Shown one piece after another: positions 34,903-44,810 of a DNA stretch of 60,000 nucleotides; position 1 is the first letter of the stretch; each line of letters begins with the position of its first letter. This DNA comes from Mesostigma viride. Lineage: Eukaryota > Streptophyta > Mesostigmatophyceae > Mesostigmatales > Mesostigmataceae. The stretch spans positions 11,971,063 to 12,031,062 of the forward strand of contig RPFO01000213.1 in NCBI GenBank assembly GCA_009746045.1, in the 5' to 3' direction. Both the position numbers and the translations under genes were made by a program. Under the pieces are notes generated by a model that saw only the letters and a program-made list of their open reading frames with translations, was not told the DNA's origin and did not search any database.

Positions 34903-35960
34903 ATGCCGAAGCCCGGGCGGAAGCCAGGTTCGACAGGTGCTGGGAAGCAATTACCGAAAGCTAATCCCGAGGTGCCGACAGCTACTAAACAGACGGGAAA
35001 GGGCCGACTAGGCTGGCCGACGCAGAAGAAAAGGCTCCATCAGGAGCTCTCCACTTGCTCGGGCCTGCCTGAAGTGTGCGCTGCCTTTGAGGCGGTCCTC
35101 GGGACCGACTGGGTAACTACTGTCAGCCGGTGGTCTGCGGCCCAGCTGGAGTCCGTCGTTGGACTGCTGGTCGACCACGTGGACGGGCCTGAAATTCTGG
35201 CAGCAGCGGACCCAAACGAAGCGCTAGTGGCAGCCCTCCAAAGCGCCCGGGACTTGGCGGACTCGGACGAAGAGGAGATGCAGCCACCACGCCGGCCCAC
35301 GAAAGGGGCGAAAAAGGGGACGAAAAAAGTCGGAAGCCCAGCCCCGAGCAAGGGAAAGGCCGCGGGGGATGTGAGGGAGCAGCTCTTGGAGCTGGCGGCT
35401 ATTATTGGCAAGCAGGGGCAGGCGGGCAAAGAAGAGGAGGAGGAGGAGGAGTCCGAGGAAGAGGATTTCCTGACGAAATTGAAGGATGCGCTGGCCGGGG
35501 CAGATGGGGCTTCCAGGAAGCCGAAAAAGACCAAAGGGGTGACGCTGCCCACTCGAGCACAAGTGGTGAATTGGAGGGTGCAAGAGAGAGTGCTCCCCGA
35601 GGTGCTCGAGGATGCCAACGACAATGGAGGGGGGATAAAGAGTTGGATCATGGCTACTCGCCAAGGGGGTGGAGGAACCAGGAAAGCAGGAAGGTGGTCA
35701 TGAACATCGCCCTGGCCATGGACACACTCTTCAAGGAGTTGGGGCCGGCAGCCGGGGAGTTGGCTGGGGTAGAGTATCTCATGAGGGTGGTGGCAGCCAT
35801 GCTCCTAGTGGAGAGCCAGGGGTCAGGAGGGTGGAAGGTGGCTGGCCACCTCCTTGCTCTCAAGGAAGATGCCTCCTTGGTGAGCAACCCGGCCATGAAG
35901 ATGGCCCTGCAAAGCGCCACGATGATGGAGAAGCTGGGCAAGGCCCAGCAAACCAAGTAA
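34903..35960 (+). pseudogene. gag-like ORF of DIRS copy 1 (one frameshift)
   Basis: Starts at ATG 34903 (MPKPGRKPG). Features: a basic N-terminus, FEAVLGTDWVTTVSRWSAAQ at ~residues 60-80, a KKGTKK-rich stretch, an acidic EEEEEEESEEE run near residue 180, and QERVLPEVLEDANDNGGGIK near 235. The frame then leaves the homologous path near 35670, in a GGGGGTGGAGG run, and stops at 35703. The continuation (RKVVMNIALAMDTLFKELG to EKLGKAQQTK, stop 35960) is in another frame, while copy 2 is continuous here. This is probably a single-base indel, less likely programmed frameshifting. It is presumed to package element RNA; no zinc knuckle is visible. Confidence 0.75.
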
Positions 35961-36007
35961 ACACCGAAAGGGTAAACCGCTCCCCCTTCCCACTGCCTCT
36001 TCCTACA

Positions 36008-36410
36008 ATGCCTCTAAGCACTACGTGGGGGAGAGTGAGGTCAGCACGCAGACGCCAGCGTGCAACTCGCCGCCGCCGGACCTTCACTCTACAACACAAG
36101 GTGATTACGTGGTTGAATTGGCTATGGCACGGGGGGGCAGACCCTCCGCCTAAATCTGGAGGCGCGTGCTCCAGAGGAACGGCGGAGGCCCTGAAAAGGG
36201 TCAAGAAGCACTGCGAGTGGTACAGTCGCCGCGTAACCGGCGTTGCGACAGGCCCCGCAGAAGGAAGTGATCTAATCTATGGGAAATGTAATAAGTATGA
36301 ACAACTTGTGGCGGAGCGGGTGAGTCTGCCGAAGCGCGAGGTGGCAGGAAAGGCGAAGCTGCTGGATTTGCTGGCGCTACGACCTAGTTGGCGAGAGGTG
36401 TACGCCAGCG
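36008..36410 (+). pseudogene. N-terminal part of pol, DIRS copy 1 (out of frame with RT)
   Basis: ATG 36008 opens a frame with a basic segment (RSARRRQRATRRRR), then GGADPPPKSGGACSRGT and PKREVAGKAKLLDLLALRP, conserved in copy 2. Near 36395-36415 the homologous path moves to the RT frame (ANCIKPEVAASARYW). So either a base was lost or gained here, or the products are made by frameshifting. No known domain recognised. Confidence 0.6.
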
Positions 36411-38793
36411 AGCCAACTGCATCAAGCCGGAGGTGGCTGCCAGTGCGAGGTATTGGAATGTACCTGCCCCCAGCCGAGGGTGCACCATGGCGGAGTGGGG
36501 CAAGTTGATGGGGAGGGCAGCGGACGTGGGGATGGTGGAGTTCCGAGAGACGCGGCCAAAGTGGGTAGACGGATGTTTTGGGGTGGCCAAAGGAGTGGGG
36601 GAGTTAAGGCTCATTGTGAATAAGAAGTTGGGGAACGCACTGTGGGTGGACCCCCCTAAGACGGTGTTACCCCACCTGGGCATATACTCGGAGGTCTATA
36701 TCAAGGGTCGGTGCTACACGGCCAAGAGCGATCTGGTCTCGTATTACTATACCATCCAAGTGCCGGAGTGGTGGTGGGATTATCAAGGGCTACCTGATGT
36801 GTGGTCCACCGATGTCGGGCTGCCGGGGCGGCGGAGGAGGGTGTGGCCAGTGCTGAAAGTGCTGGCCATGGGGCACTCCCACGCTGTAGCGCTAGGGGAA
36901 GCCATCCATGAGATGGTCCTCTATGCCACGGGCGCTTTGGATCCTAGACGGCAGGTGAACCGCCTCACAAGTGTAGGGGAGCTGACCGTGCTTCGGAATG
37001 CATGGGGTAACCCAACCGCCCTAGCCATCGAGTACAAGGAGGAGAGCACGAGGGAGATGCAAATCGACCTTGAGGACCCCCCTGCCCCTATGGTATCCAT
37101 CACTATTGATGACCTGGTGGTCAGCAATGGGCGCACGTGCGAGGCGGTGAATCGCTTAATCGCGAGTGCTATTGAAGACGGGTACGCGCCTAACAACCTT
37201 GTGCCCTCCAAGGACAAGACGATCATGGCTAGCCCGGAGGGGGAGGACGAGCTAGAAGCTCTGGGTGTTGTTCACCGGCGGGATGGGGTGTTGGAGCCGA
37301 CAGCTAAGCAGCTCACCCTTGTGGTTGCGCACACTCGTGTACTCCTCGAGAGGGGACGCGCTACCGCTGAGGCGCTGGCGGCCGTCGTGGGCCGGTGGGT
37401 GTGGCTGCAGATGCTCAGCCGCACTTGCTTGTCCATATGGCAGCAGAGTTTTAAGTTCATCAACCTCAAGGGGTGGGGCCAGCGAACGCGACCTTTGTGG
37501 CAAGGTGTGCGCGATGAGCTCGAGTGTGCCATGGCGTTGGCCCCCATGCTCCGTGTGGACCGGGGGGCTGCCCTGGCTCCGGTGGTGGTGGCCTCGGATG
37601 CGTCTAGTTTTGGGCAGGGGGTTGTCTACGCTGAGATGGCCCCAGCTGAGGTGACGGAATTAGCTCGGGCCCGGGAGGTGCGGGGTTACCCAACCCTCCT
37701 CACCCCAGGTGAGGCCATGTATGCCGGGCCTAGACCCTTGACCAAGGCCGCGGAAAAAGCCATCATCCACGGGCGATGGCGCGTAGGGATCAAGAGTCGC
37801 TGGCGCGATTCGACCATGCACATCAACGAGAAGGAAGTGCGGGCCGCTGTGAAGGGGGTGGAGCGCTCGGCCCGGAACCTCGGAACATGGGGTAAGCGGG
37901 TGGTGAGGTTAGTGGACTCCACTGCCGCTTTGGGCTGCTTGGCTAAAGGGCGTTCCTCTTCTTACCGGTTAAACAAGCAATGCCGCCGGTTGTGCGCTCT
38001 TACGTTGGTCACCGGCAGCCGCTCACAATGGGTCTGGAAGCCAAGTGAGCTTCAGCCTGCGGATGGGCCTTCGCGGGGGCTTTCCATGGCTGCCTCGGTG
38101 GCCGGGTGGGTCCGCGATTTGACTCGCGAGGGTGTTCATCCCAATCCCGGGCCTCGGCTTGGCGCTAGCTACTTGACCCTTCTTGAGGGCAAGGTGAAGC
38201 CGGCTACTTTGATGGTTTACCATCGGGGCCTTAGGTCCTTTTTCGCATGGTGGGCGAGCCAGCGGGGTCGGGCTGGCAGCTTGTTGCGCGGCTTGACGAT
38301 AGAGGAATACTATTGCGAGTATGTCGCTTGGGCGCACTCACGGTGTTACAGCCGCCAGTTGTGTGTCAATGCGCTTATGTTGATGTCAGCTAAGACGGCT
38401 AAGGGGGAGGTGCAGTCTGTGGTGGTCGAGGATGTCATGACTGAGACCCTCTTGCGGGCTTGTATGCGTGGCAAGGCGGCCTGGGAGCGGGTGTTCCCTT
38501 ACGATTATGCCCAGTTCAGCCGGGTTTGGCATCAGGCCACGCAAGCTTTGGGGGTCGACACGGTGTTTACCATTCACGGGCTGCGGCATGGGGGGGCTAC
38601 CTATGATTTTTTGCGGCAGCGCAGCATGGCTGATATTCAGCATCGTGGTCGCTGGCGCAGCAGCAAAACTGTCGCCCACTATGTGGGATTGCACCGGAGC
38701 TTGGCCCTCACCCTTCCTGACGCCCTGGTTCGGGCTATCGCCGCCTGCCCCCCGCGCATTTGGCGGAGCGTCTTTTCTCTGCCTTCCTCTTAA
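36388..38793 (+). CDS. DIRS pol: reverse transcriptase, RNase H, tyrosine recombinase
   Basis: Open frame of ~800 codons; first in-frame ATG at 36487. The RT has GELRLIVNKKLGN, a YTAKSDLVSYYY segment and the active-site variant SITIDDLVV (TIDD for YxDD). The RNase H has VVASDASSFGQG, HINEKEVRAAVKG, RLVDSTAALGCLAKG and the PADGPSRG end typical of DIRS RNase H. A tyrosine recombinase follows: KPATLMVYHRGLRSFFAWW (DNA-binding helices), then TIHGLRHGGAT (H-x-x-R box), HRGRWRSS and the nucleophile region VAHYVGLHR. An NPGP motif (GVHPNPGP, 38131-38154) sits between RNase H and recombinase. The protein copies element RNA and integrates the resulting circle in the nucleus. Confidence 0.92.
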   Translation: MARGVRQRANCIKPEVAASARYWNVPAPSRGCTMAEWGKLMGRAADVGMVEFRETRPKWVDGCFGVAKGVGELRLIVNKKLGNALWVDPPKTVLPHLGIYSEVYIKGRCYTAKSDLVSYYYTIQVPEWWWDYQGLPDVWSTDVGLPGRRRRVWPVLKVLAMGHSHAVALGEAIHEMVLYATGALDPRRQVNRLTSVGELTVLRNAWGNPTALAIEYKEESTREMQIDLEDPPAPMVSITIDDLVVSNGRTCEAVNRLIASAIEDGYAPNNLVPSKDKTIMASPEGEDELEALGVVHRRDGVLEPTAKQLTLVVAHTRVLLERGRATAEALAAVVGRWVWLQMLSRTCLSIWQQSFKFINLKGWGQRTRPLWQGVRDELECAMALAPMLRVDRGAALAPVVVASDASSFGQGVVYAEMAPAEVTELARAREVRGYPTLLTPGEAMYAGPRPLTKAAEKAIIHGRWRVGIKSRWRDSTMHINEKEVRAAVKGVERSARNLGTWGKRVVRLVDSTAALGCLAKGRSSSYRLNKQCRRLCALTLVTGSRSQWVWKPSELQPADGPSRGLSMAASVAGWVRDLTREGVHPNPGPRLGASYLTLLEGKVKPATLMVYHRGLRSFFAWWASQRGRAGSLLRGLTIEEYYCEYVAWAHSRCYSRQLCVNALMLMSAKTAKGEVQSVVVEDVMTETLLRACMRGKAAWERVFPYDYAQFSRVWHQATQALGVDTVFTIHGLRHGGATYDFLRQRSMADIQHRGRWRSSKTVAHYVGLHRSLALTLPDALVRAIAACPPRIWRSVFSLPSS

Positions 38794-38869
38794 GTTCCCT
38801 TCATTCTTGTCTTATGCGTCCACCGGTTTTTGTTTTGCCCCTGGCTTGGGTCGCCAGGGAGGGATGTAA

Positions 38870-39001
38870 GGGTAAGGCTAGCCTTTTTGGACATAAAGTG
38901 TTCCCATGGGTAAGGATGGCCAGTTGAGGGCCACTTCCCGATGTGCTCTACTTATTGTTTTAATAAAGAGTCTGGTTACCTTGGAGCTCCACGGTTAATA
39001 G
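38870..39001 (+). repeat. split direct repeat B1
   Basis: GGGTAAGGCTAGCC to CCACGGTTAATAG. Contains AATAAAGAG, a likely polyadenylation signal for element transcripts. It abuts A2 directly, forming the B/A junction expected of the circular intermediate. Confidence 0.92.
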
Positions 39002-39382
39002 AATCGGGGTTCTCTGAACATAATTTCTTTATAGTGATACGGAAGGGGAGCCGCTGATGCTAGGTGAAATAGAGCTGGGTGATGTGATCGTAATAAGGTT
39101 GATTAGGCTTCTAGTGTACGAGTATTACGGATGATATGGCCTAATTGTTGCGGCCCATACCTTGACGGTGTGCTGAGTACCTTGACGACGGATTTTTGCG
39201 TCTAGGATCTCCGAACAGATCTGTGATTGCGGACGGGTTTGCAACAAGCAATATCTGAAGTAAAACTTGACGGCTAAAACTGTTTAGAGGCCGTTGCCGG
39301 ATCTGGCCGTTGGTAGAGAGCCGTTGGCCTTGAAACACGATAAAAGCTTGCTCACCTAGCTCATGGCGGTCTCTTTTGTTTT
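39002..39382 (+). repeat. split direct repeat A2
   Basis: Second copy of the 381-bp A repeat. Confidence 0.93.
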
Positions 39383-39415
39383 CCCACCCGCCCTCCCTGT
39401 GTGTTGCTTGTTTGG

Positions 39416-39547
39416 GGGTAAGGCTAGCCTTTTTGGACATAAAGTGTTCCCATGGGTAAGGATGGCCAGTTGAGGGCCACTTCCCGATGTGCTCTACTTA
39501 TTGTTTTAATAAAGAGTCTGGTTACCTTGGAGTTCCACGGTTAATAG
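39416..39547 (+). repeat. split direct repeat B2
   Basis: Second copy of the 132-bp B repeat, ending GGTTAATAG at the element boundary. 33 bp of CCCTCCC-containing spacer separate it from A2. Confidence 0.92.
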
Positions 39548-39577
39548 AACCGGAATTTTCCCATACACCAATATGCT

Positions 39578-39632
39578 CAAACGGTAGAGCTCGCTGAGAC
39601 GATCATTTTGCTCCCTAGGTCGACCCCTATAA
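39578..39632 (+). other. tRNA-like A/B box pair (SINE or tRNA relic)
   Basis: TGCTCAAACGGTAGAGC resembles a pol III A box, and GGTCGACCCC about 38 bp later resembles a B box. No complete cloverleaf could be folded by eye, so this is at most a tRNA-derived fragment. Confidence 0.25.
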
Positions 39633-39714
39633 CCCTTGGGACCTCAGGGTTTTGCTAGGTATAGCGCCTACATGCTAGGTAGGTAGGGTCCAAGGGCCAA
39701 CTTTTGGAAAATTT

Positions 39715-39756
39715 CAGCATGGTGTCTTTTATTTTTGTTTTGGACACCCCCCTTGC
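39715..39756 (-). repeat. inverted repeat flanking the DIRS insertion, right arm
   Basis: Reverse complement of 33997-34040, with a few differences. Confidence 0.6.
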
Positions 39757-39852
39757 TTTGGGCAGTATTTTATGTCTTGTTATACTGCATGATTGTGTTG
39801 CATATCATAAACAGCTGTTTACGCGCACGAAACCCACACACATATACAGTCA

Positions 39853-39910
39853 TTACCGCGTTTAGTTGCGATCGACGCCTAAAATTTGGCGTCGCAACTT
39901 AACGCGGTAA
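39853..39910. repeat. foldback sequence 1, TTACCGCGTT-type
   Basis: Imperfect palindrome with ~23-bp arms: TTACCGCGTT-AGTTGCG-GACGCC against its inverted copy, loop about 8. A third inverted piece, CGCAACTTAACGG, follows at once. Confidence 0.85.
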
Positions 39911-40566
39911 CGCAACTTAACGGTAGAACTAGGCTAGCATACCACCCCTTCCTCCTCTCACGGACTTCTATACGGCCTTCGACAGCTCTCGTCAAGCCCG
40001 ATCCAGTTGCAGCGTGATCAAAGCTGCCCAAAGTCCATTTTCGTGTTTTTCCATACCAGCAGGATACCAGGTATCTTCTCGTGATTTTGTGAGAAAGGCG
40101 GGCTGCCGCAATACACTCTTGCCCGCCGGGTGCAGCCCGCCAGCCAGCCACACAGGCAGTGCGTGAGTGCCTGTGTTTTACTGATACCCGACAAATGTGC
40201 CATAATGTATGCTATGTACCGCAGTCCGCAGGCTGCGGCAAATTAATTGCCGGAATCACAAGGTTGCAACTTGCATTCGCACTCAGTTTAAAATTGCCGG
40301 CTACACCCCCAGCCCCACGTTTCAGATTCCCAGGTTTACATAAGATCTTGAGACCCTAGATTTTGAAACTTCAGGAGTTCAGGTTTAAGATCGCAGGGCT
40401 GGTATTGGGCGAAAGATCTTAAAGTAGGCACAAATGGCTGGTCAGCGGTATGCGATACAGATTATGTACTCATGTATACCCTAGTACTGGTCATCCGATA
40501 TATACTAAATATATACGGGCCCTCGGCCACTATAGACTCTCTGCTGCCCATGTGCGGCGTGGGATA

Positions 40567-40567
40567 C

Positions 40568-40619
<52 letters not shown>
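40567..40619 (+). repeat. (CTAA)n microsatellite
   Basis: About 13 copies of AACT/CTAA. Confidence 0.97.
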
Positions 40620-40885
40620 CAGGTATACATACCGCATCAGGTTTAAGATCCTATCGCTCTCAACTTTAAGATCGTCAACCCTGGATTTGATTTTAGGTGG
40701 GGGGGATCGCAGCCCTGGGTCAGCCGGACCCCAATCTTACACGTGGGGCTGGGGGTGTAGGAGGCGGGGACGCCAGTGGAGCTTGCACTACTTATTTTGC
40801 CGCCTAAAGCCACATAGCGGGTCCGGACTTGGCAAAAAGTGGCCTCCTGCCCGGCCAAAAATGGCCTGACACCTACAAATTGAGT

Positions 40886-41003
40886 CATTACCGCGTCAAC
40901 TTGCGATGGCACCGATGCTTAAGTTGCGGTCGCCGCCCAAACTTCGGCGTCGCAACTTAACGCGGTGACCCAACCTTTAAAAACGCAACTTTACGCGGTA
41001 ATG
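40886..41003. repeat. foldback sequence 2, same family as 39853-39910
   Basis: Begins CATTACCGCGT and ends with its inverse ACGCGGTAATG. Internally it carries AAGTTGCGGTCGCCG and CGGCGTCGCAACTT as a second inverted pair. Paired with the copy 1 kb to the left. Confidence 0.85.
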
Positions 41004-41358
41004 AATGTATGGGCACGTTATTTAGGGGTAATGGGTTATCCGGGTGGTCTGACCCAAGGAGGCACCATTGGACTATCCAACTAAGTTGTCCAAGGTTGGT
41101 ATTGAGATTCCCCAGACCCTTTCCTTTTCCTTAGGGAAAAGATCGTCTTTTGGCCAACTTTGGCTACATAGAGCTGTCTGTCATCCCAATGCCTTGATAA
41201 ACCTACGGTATTATTGCATACTCTGAAAACCCTTGAAGCGTAGATATGTTTGGCAGCTTGGTTGAGGGTATTTGAAGTTATTGGTCTATGAGTTAGGATT
41301 TTTTCCATTTTAAGGGGCATAATGGTTCCAAAAAGGGGTCAGCGGACAATGGGATAAA

Positions 41359-41520
41359 TCATACCGGTGCCTTGAGCCTGGCCAGCTCTGCGCCCTGGTC
41401 CGCAATCTTGCTCTTGGCCTGCTGCAACTCGAGGGACAGTGACGCCACGTGGCTCACCAGGGACGTCATGTGTTCCACCTGGGAGGAATCCAGGTGCTCC
41501 TTCATGGCGCCCCGGGCCAT
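41359..41520 (-). CDS. RING/TRAF-zinc-finger protein, exon 3 (last)
   Basis: Follows acceptor CTGCGTAG and opens in phase 0 with ARGAMKEHLDSSQVEHM, the end of a TRAF-type finger (R-x-A-M-x-x-H pattern completing exon 2's CEFPGC). Then SLSLELQQAKSKIADQGAEL ARLK forms an amphipathic coiled coil, probably for oligomerisation. A GTATGA follows at 41364. If spliced, the coding part here is 156 bp and more exons lie downstream, but reading on gives an immediate stop (TGA 41361-41359), so I end the gene here at about 262 residues. Confidence 0.65.
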   Translation of the reverse strand: MARGAMKEHLDSSQVEHMTSLVSHVASLSLELQQAKSKIADQGAELARLKAPV

Positions 41521-42881
41521 CTACGCAGCAGGCAACATAGAACCGGGCAAATGCCAAACCCAATCGCGGAACAGATACAGAGATAGCCACGTGTCAAGGT
41601 AAGTAAGACGTTCCAGACTGAAGGCTTGTCTAAGGACAACAGCAGCGACAAGCCGATACGAGTGCAAGGGACTAAGGCATGTCCGACAGGGCAGCCAGGA
41701 TAACCACGCACTTCCTGCCAACCGGAGTCATCAGCTAATGTTCTTTTCCTGCGAGACTACAGAGACACCCTCATGCCCGCCCACTCGTGTGCCTGCCTGC
41801 CCAACTGCCTGACAGCCCCTGACTTGCTCTTGCCCCCAACCTCTCTTCAACACCCGGCAACCCACATTTAGCTCTGAAGCAGTGTCCATAGTCTACAGTT
41901 GGACCAGTGGATTGGCTGGCCGAGTAAAACATAGAAAGGCTATCATTCCGAGCGAGTGTCGAGTTCGATAAGGCGGGACCTGGCTAAGCAAAGCCAGTGC
42001 CGAACACAGTCCAAGCATTGCGGATTCTTGCCAAACAGGGGTGTGGTCTTGGCATCCCTCCTGGACATCTCAAAGCTAATGATCTACCGCCCCACGAGCA
42101 TGGTTCGAGACACCGATTACTCGAGAGCACTGCGACAGACTAGCCTGGCAACAACCTGGTACCACGGCTTCCATCACAATACATTTCTTATCGCAGGACT
42201 GATTACAGCATTCATAATTAACATCAAGTAACGCCCAGGACGTTGGCAAGAGGCAACGACCTGCATTTTGGCAAATCCCAAAAGGAAGGAGACCCTGGAT
42301 ATCTTGCGAGAGCCAGCAACACTGAAGTATAGAGTAGTAAGAATGATGTAATGACCCGAACTACAATAGGATAGTTACTCAACATCCTCTTTCAGGATAT
42401 TTCCACACCTGGTCTTAGGGCCTTTCACACAGAGTGGATTCGCGCAGCCAACTGCACGCTGAGTTCCTCATTCTGGGCATCAAACGCGGAATTCCTTAAA
42501 CAGACTTGACTGTGCAGAGTCGTACTCACAGGCATGATGACAGACAGATGGATGGAGGACACATACAAGTGCGTGCAAAGAGACGAGCACATGCGAGCGT
42601 ATGTGAGATGAGAGAGGAAACGGTTTGTAAGGGAAAAGGCACGTAAATAGGGGCGGAAGGTTGGCAGAGAAAGAGAGAAGGGTGAAGGGCGACACAAAAG
42701 GAGCTATACGGAGGAGAGAGGGAGGGTCTGCATGTGAGGGGGGGAAAAGCTCAATTGAGTGCAGCCAAAGGTCAGAACTCGGACAAGACAGCTTGCCTCC
42801 CTGCCTCGCGCATCCCAGCTATAAGCTAGTCTCACAGCCCGCAGAAGGCACATGGCGACAAAAAATTGTTCCTGCACCTAC

Positions 42882-43037
42882 CTGCCTCTGGCACCCTGGA
42901 AACTCGCAGGTCACTATGGCCCGGCTGCACTCGGTGTCAACGTGGGTGGCCATTGCGTCCCGTCGCACTGCCTTCCCGCAGCCCCCATTAAGCTGGCAGC
43001 GCACCTCGACGCCTGGGCACTTGTCCTGCAGGTGTGT
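42882..43037 (-). CDS. RING/TRAF-zinc-finger protein, exon 2
   Basis: 156-bp phase-0 exon between acceptor GACACAG and donor CAG/GTAGGT. It begins THLQDKCPGVEVRC and contains NGGCGKAVRRDAMATHVDTEC and IVTCEFPGCQRQ. This is a run of TRAF-type zinc-finger ligands (C-x5-C-x4-C-x11-H-x4-C-x5-C-x4-C). The intron to exon 3 is 1361 bp. Confidence 0.75.
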
Positions 43038-43316
43038 CTGTGTCAAGGGAGCCAGACAGCAGAAACTCGACACGCACAAATGCACGGAAAGAATAGGTAA
43101 AACAGGAACAGAAAAAGCGTGAATCTCAGTATTCTTGGAACACTTGCACGCATTCCGTTCTGAAGTACTGAACATAGAAAACCAACATGGCTACTGTCAG
43201 ACTCTCAGAGAGCTGACAGATACAATTTACCAATGGAAGAATTTAAGACAGAAGAGTTCTATCAGAAAAGGATAGATTGCACAGGAAAGTTAAGCATAAG
43301 CTCTAGTGAACTTGAC

Positions 43317-43787
43317 CTGCTCATGTTGGTGCTTTATCTTGGCATCGCACCGCCTGCACGAGACAATCCGGTGGGGGCACGCCTGCAGATGCTTTGCCAG
43401 GTCTTCGCGAAGTACGGTCGCCACGCAGCCACTGTTGCTGCAGCGCTCAATGCCCTTTCCGCAGGATGACAGGTGGCCTGGCAGCACACCCAGGGTGATG
43501 ACTGCTGTACAGCCGCGTGTTGCATTGTCACATGTCACCTCAAACGCATCCAGCTGGCTCCTCACTGCCCGGTGACCTGGCTTTATTGCACCTTCGGCTA
43601 GTGGCTGCCTGCAGGTCGGACACGTCTTGCTCTCTGATCGTTGTAGCCAGCCATCCAGGCACTCCCGACACGCGAGGTGCTCGCAGGGTCCTTCCACGGG
43701 ATTCCGCAGCACGCCCGTGCAGATACAGCACAGCAATTCCTCAGGGATCGGGTGTGGTTTGATTACGCGGGCAGGATCGAGGGCCAT
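43317..43787 (-). CDS. RING-type E3 ubiquitin ligase with TRAF zinc fingers, exon 1
   Basis: ATG 43787 is in a strong context (GCCGCGATGG). Residues ~19-60 form a C3HC4 RING: CCIC, PCEHLACREC, KTCPTC. Residues ~85-155 hold TRAF-type fingers (CDNATRGCTAVITLGVLPGH, CGKGIERCSNSGC, HLQACPHRIVSCRRC). The exon ends at CAG/GTCAAG and joins in phase 0 to exon 2 across a 279-bp intron. RING proteins of this layout transfer ubiquitin from an E2, and the TRAF fingers and C-terminal coiled coil bind partners; substrates are unknown. It is one of the two genes here that look like host genes rather than transposon genes. No MATH domain was found. Confidence 0.85.
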
Positions 43788-44460
43788 CGCGGCGGCGGTT
43801 GACCGCCACCGTCTGATACGACTAGTGCTTACAAGCAGCCGATAATGGCAGCTTATAGTTTATAGAGGTATAGGATTAACCCGGGTTAAAATAAAAACCG
43901 CTACGTTGGCGCAATCCACACCGAATCAACGAGCAGGCAGTGTACGTGCCGGCGATACGGACAATGACCGTTTATTACTTAATAGCCATGGCACATCTTG
44001 GTACGAATAGAACTTCGTGATAGGACTTCGAAAAAAGTCCAGGCAGCGGACGATAGCTGCTATACTAGGGATCCTCTTAGCGTCCACCTTCACAACAATT
44101 GACGTCGGCCACTGCGGACTACGGTGCTCCTCATGCGAAAGCAGCCCGTGCTGTGATATGTTGCTCGCCCGCCTCGCCAGCAAAATCCCTATCCCTAACT
44201 ACGTCACAGATTTTCTAATCGACGTACATCCTCCTCTTCATTGGACATGTCAATATACGTATCTCGTTTGGGTTTGTGACGAGGCACCAGCCGGAAATCT
44301 GCTAGCGTGCAGGCATTCCGGACATGTTTGGAAACATTATGACACAAGCCTCAAGTTGGCGTTCCTTTTTAAATTTCTGCATGGGTTCCGAACTTCCGAT
44401 GCATCGTCCGAGTCATTAGAGATGACAAGCTTGAGGTTTCCTTGAGGTCCTCTCTAATAA
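43788..44460. other. upstream region of RING gene; no other gene recognised
   Basis: 673 bp between the RING gene start and the TIR element. A plus-strand open frame (44017-44445) begins at GTG, not ATG, and has no recognisable domain, so it is not called. Confidence 0.35.
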
Positions 44461-44810
44461 TAGGCACGACTCACATGAGGCGGTGAACTCTTTGTGAACT
44501 CTTTGTGAACTGGGCCGACCGGGGCCGAGCTAATTTTGGGTCCCGAGGAGTTCACGAGTCAGGGTAAAAAAGTCATCGGCAAAAATACGGCAAAAATTGA
44601 CCCATAATAACAAACTTCCAATGCGTACCCTAGTACCATCCGATATACTACCGTGAGTACCGTCATTCACGCCTTAAGTTGGGTTCGAGGAGTTCACAGG
44701 ACGAGTTCACAATCTCCCCAAAGTCCGAGGTTGGCGAACTGTCCGTGAACTCCTGGTGAACTCTTTGTGAACTTGTGGTGAACAGCGTGCGTTGGCGCGA
44801 AGCAAGCCCA

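Larger units (their letters stand above)
34451..39547 (+). mobile_element. DIRS/PAT-type tyrosine-recombinase retrotransposon, copy 1 (near complete)
   Basis: 5097 bp with split direct repeats: A1 34451-34831 and A2 39002-39382 (both 381 bp, about 98% alike by eye), B1 38870-39001 and B2 39416-39547 (both 132 bp). The order A1, ORFs, B1, A2, B2 is diagnostic of PAT/kangaroo elements, which integrate as circles using a tyrosine recombinase. It encodes gag (frameshifted) and an open RT-RNase H-YR frame. High A1/A2 identity suggests a fairly recent insertion. Flanks show no obvious target duplication, as expected for YR integration. Confidence 0.92.

Noticed and set aside
39578-39632. Complete tRNA gene
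   Set aside because: A- and B-box-like strings are present but no acceptor stem or anticodon arm folds, so it is listed only as a weak relic.
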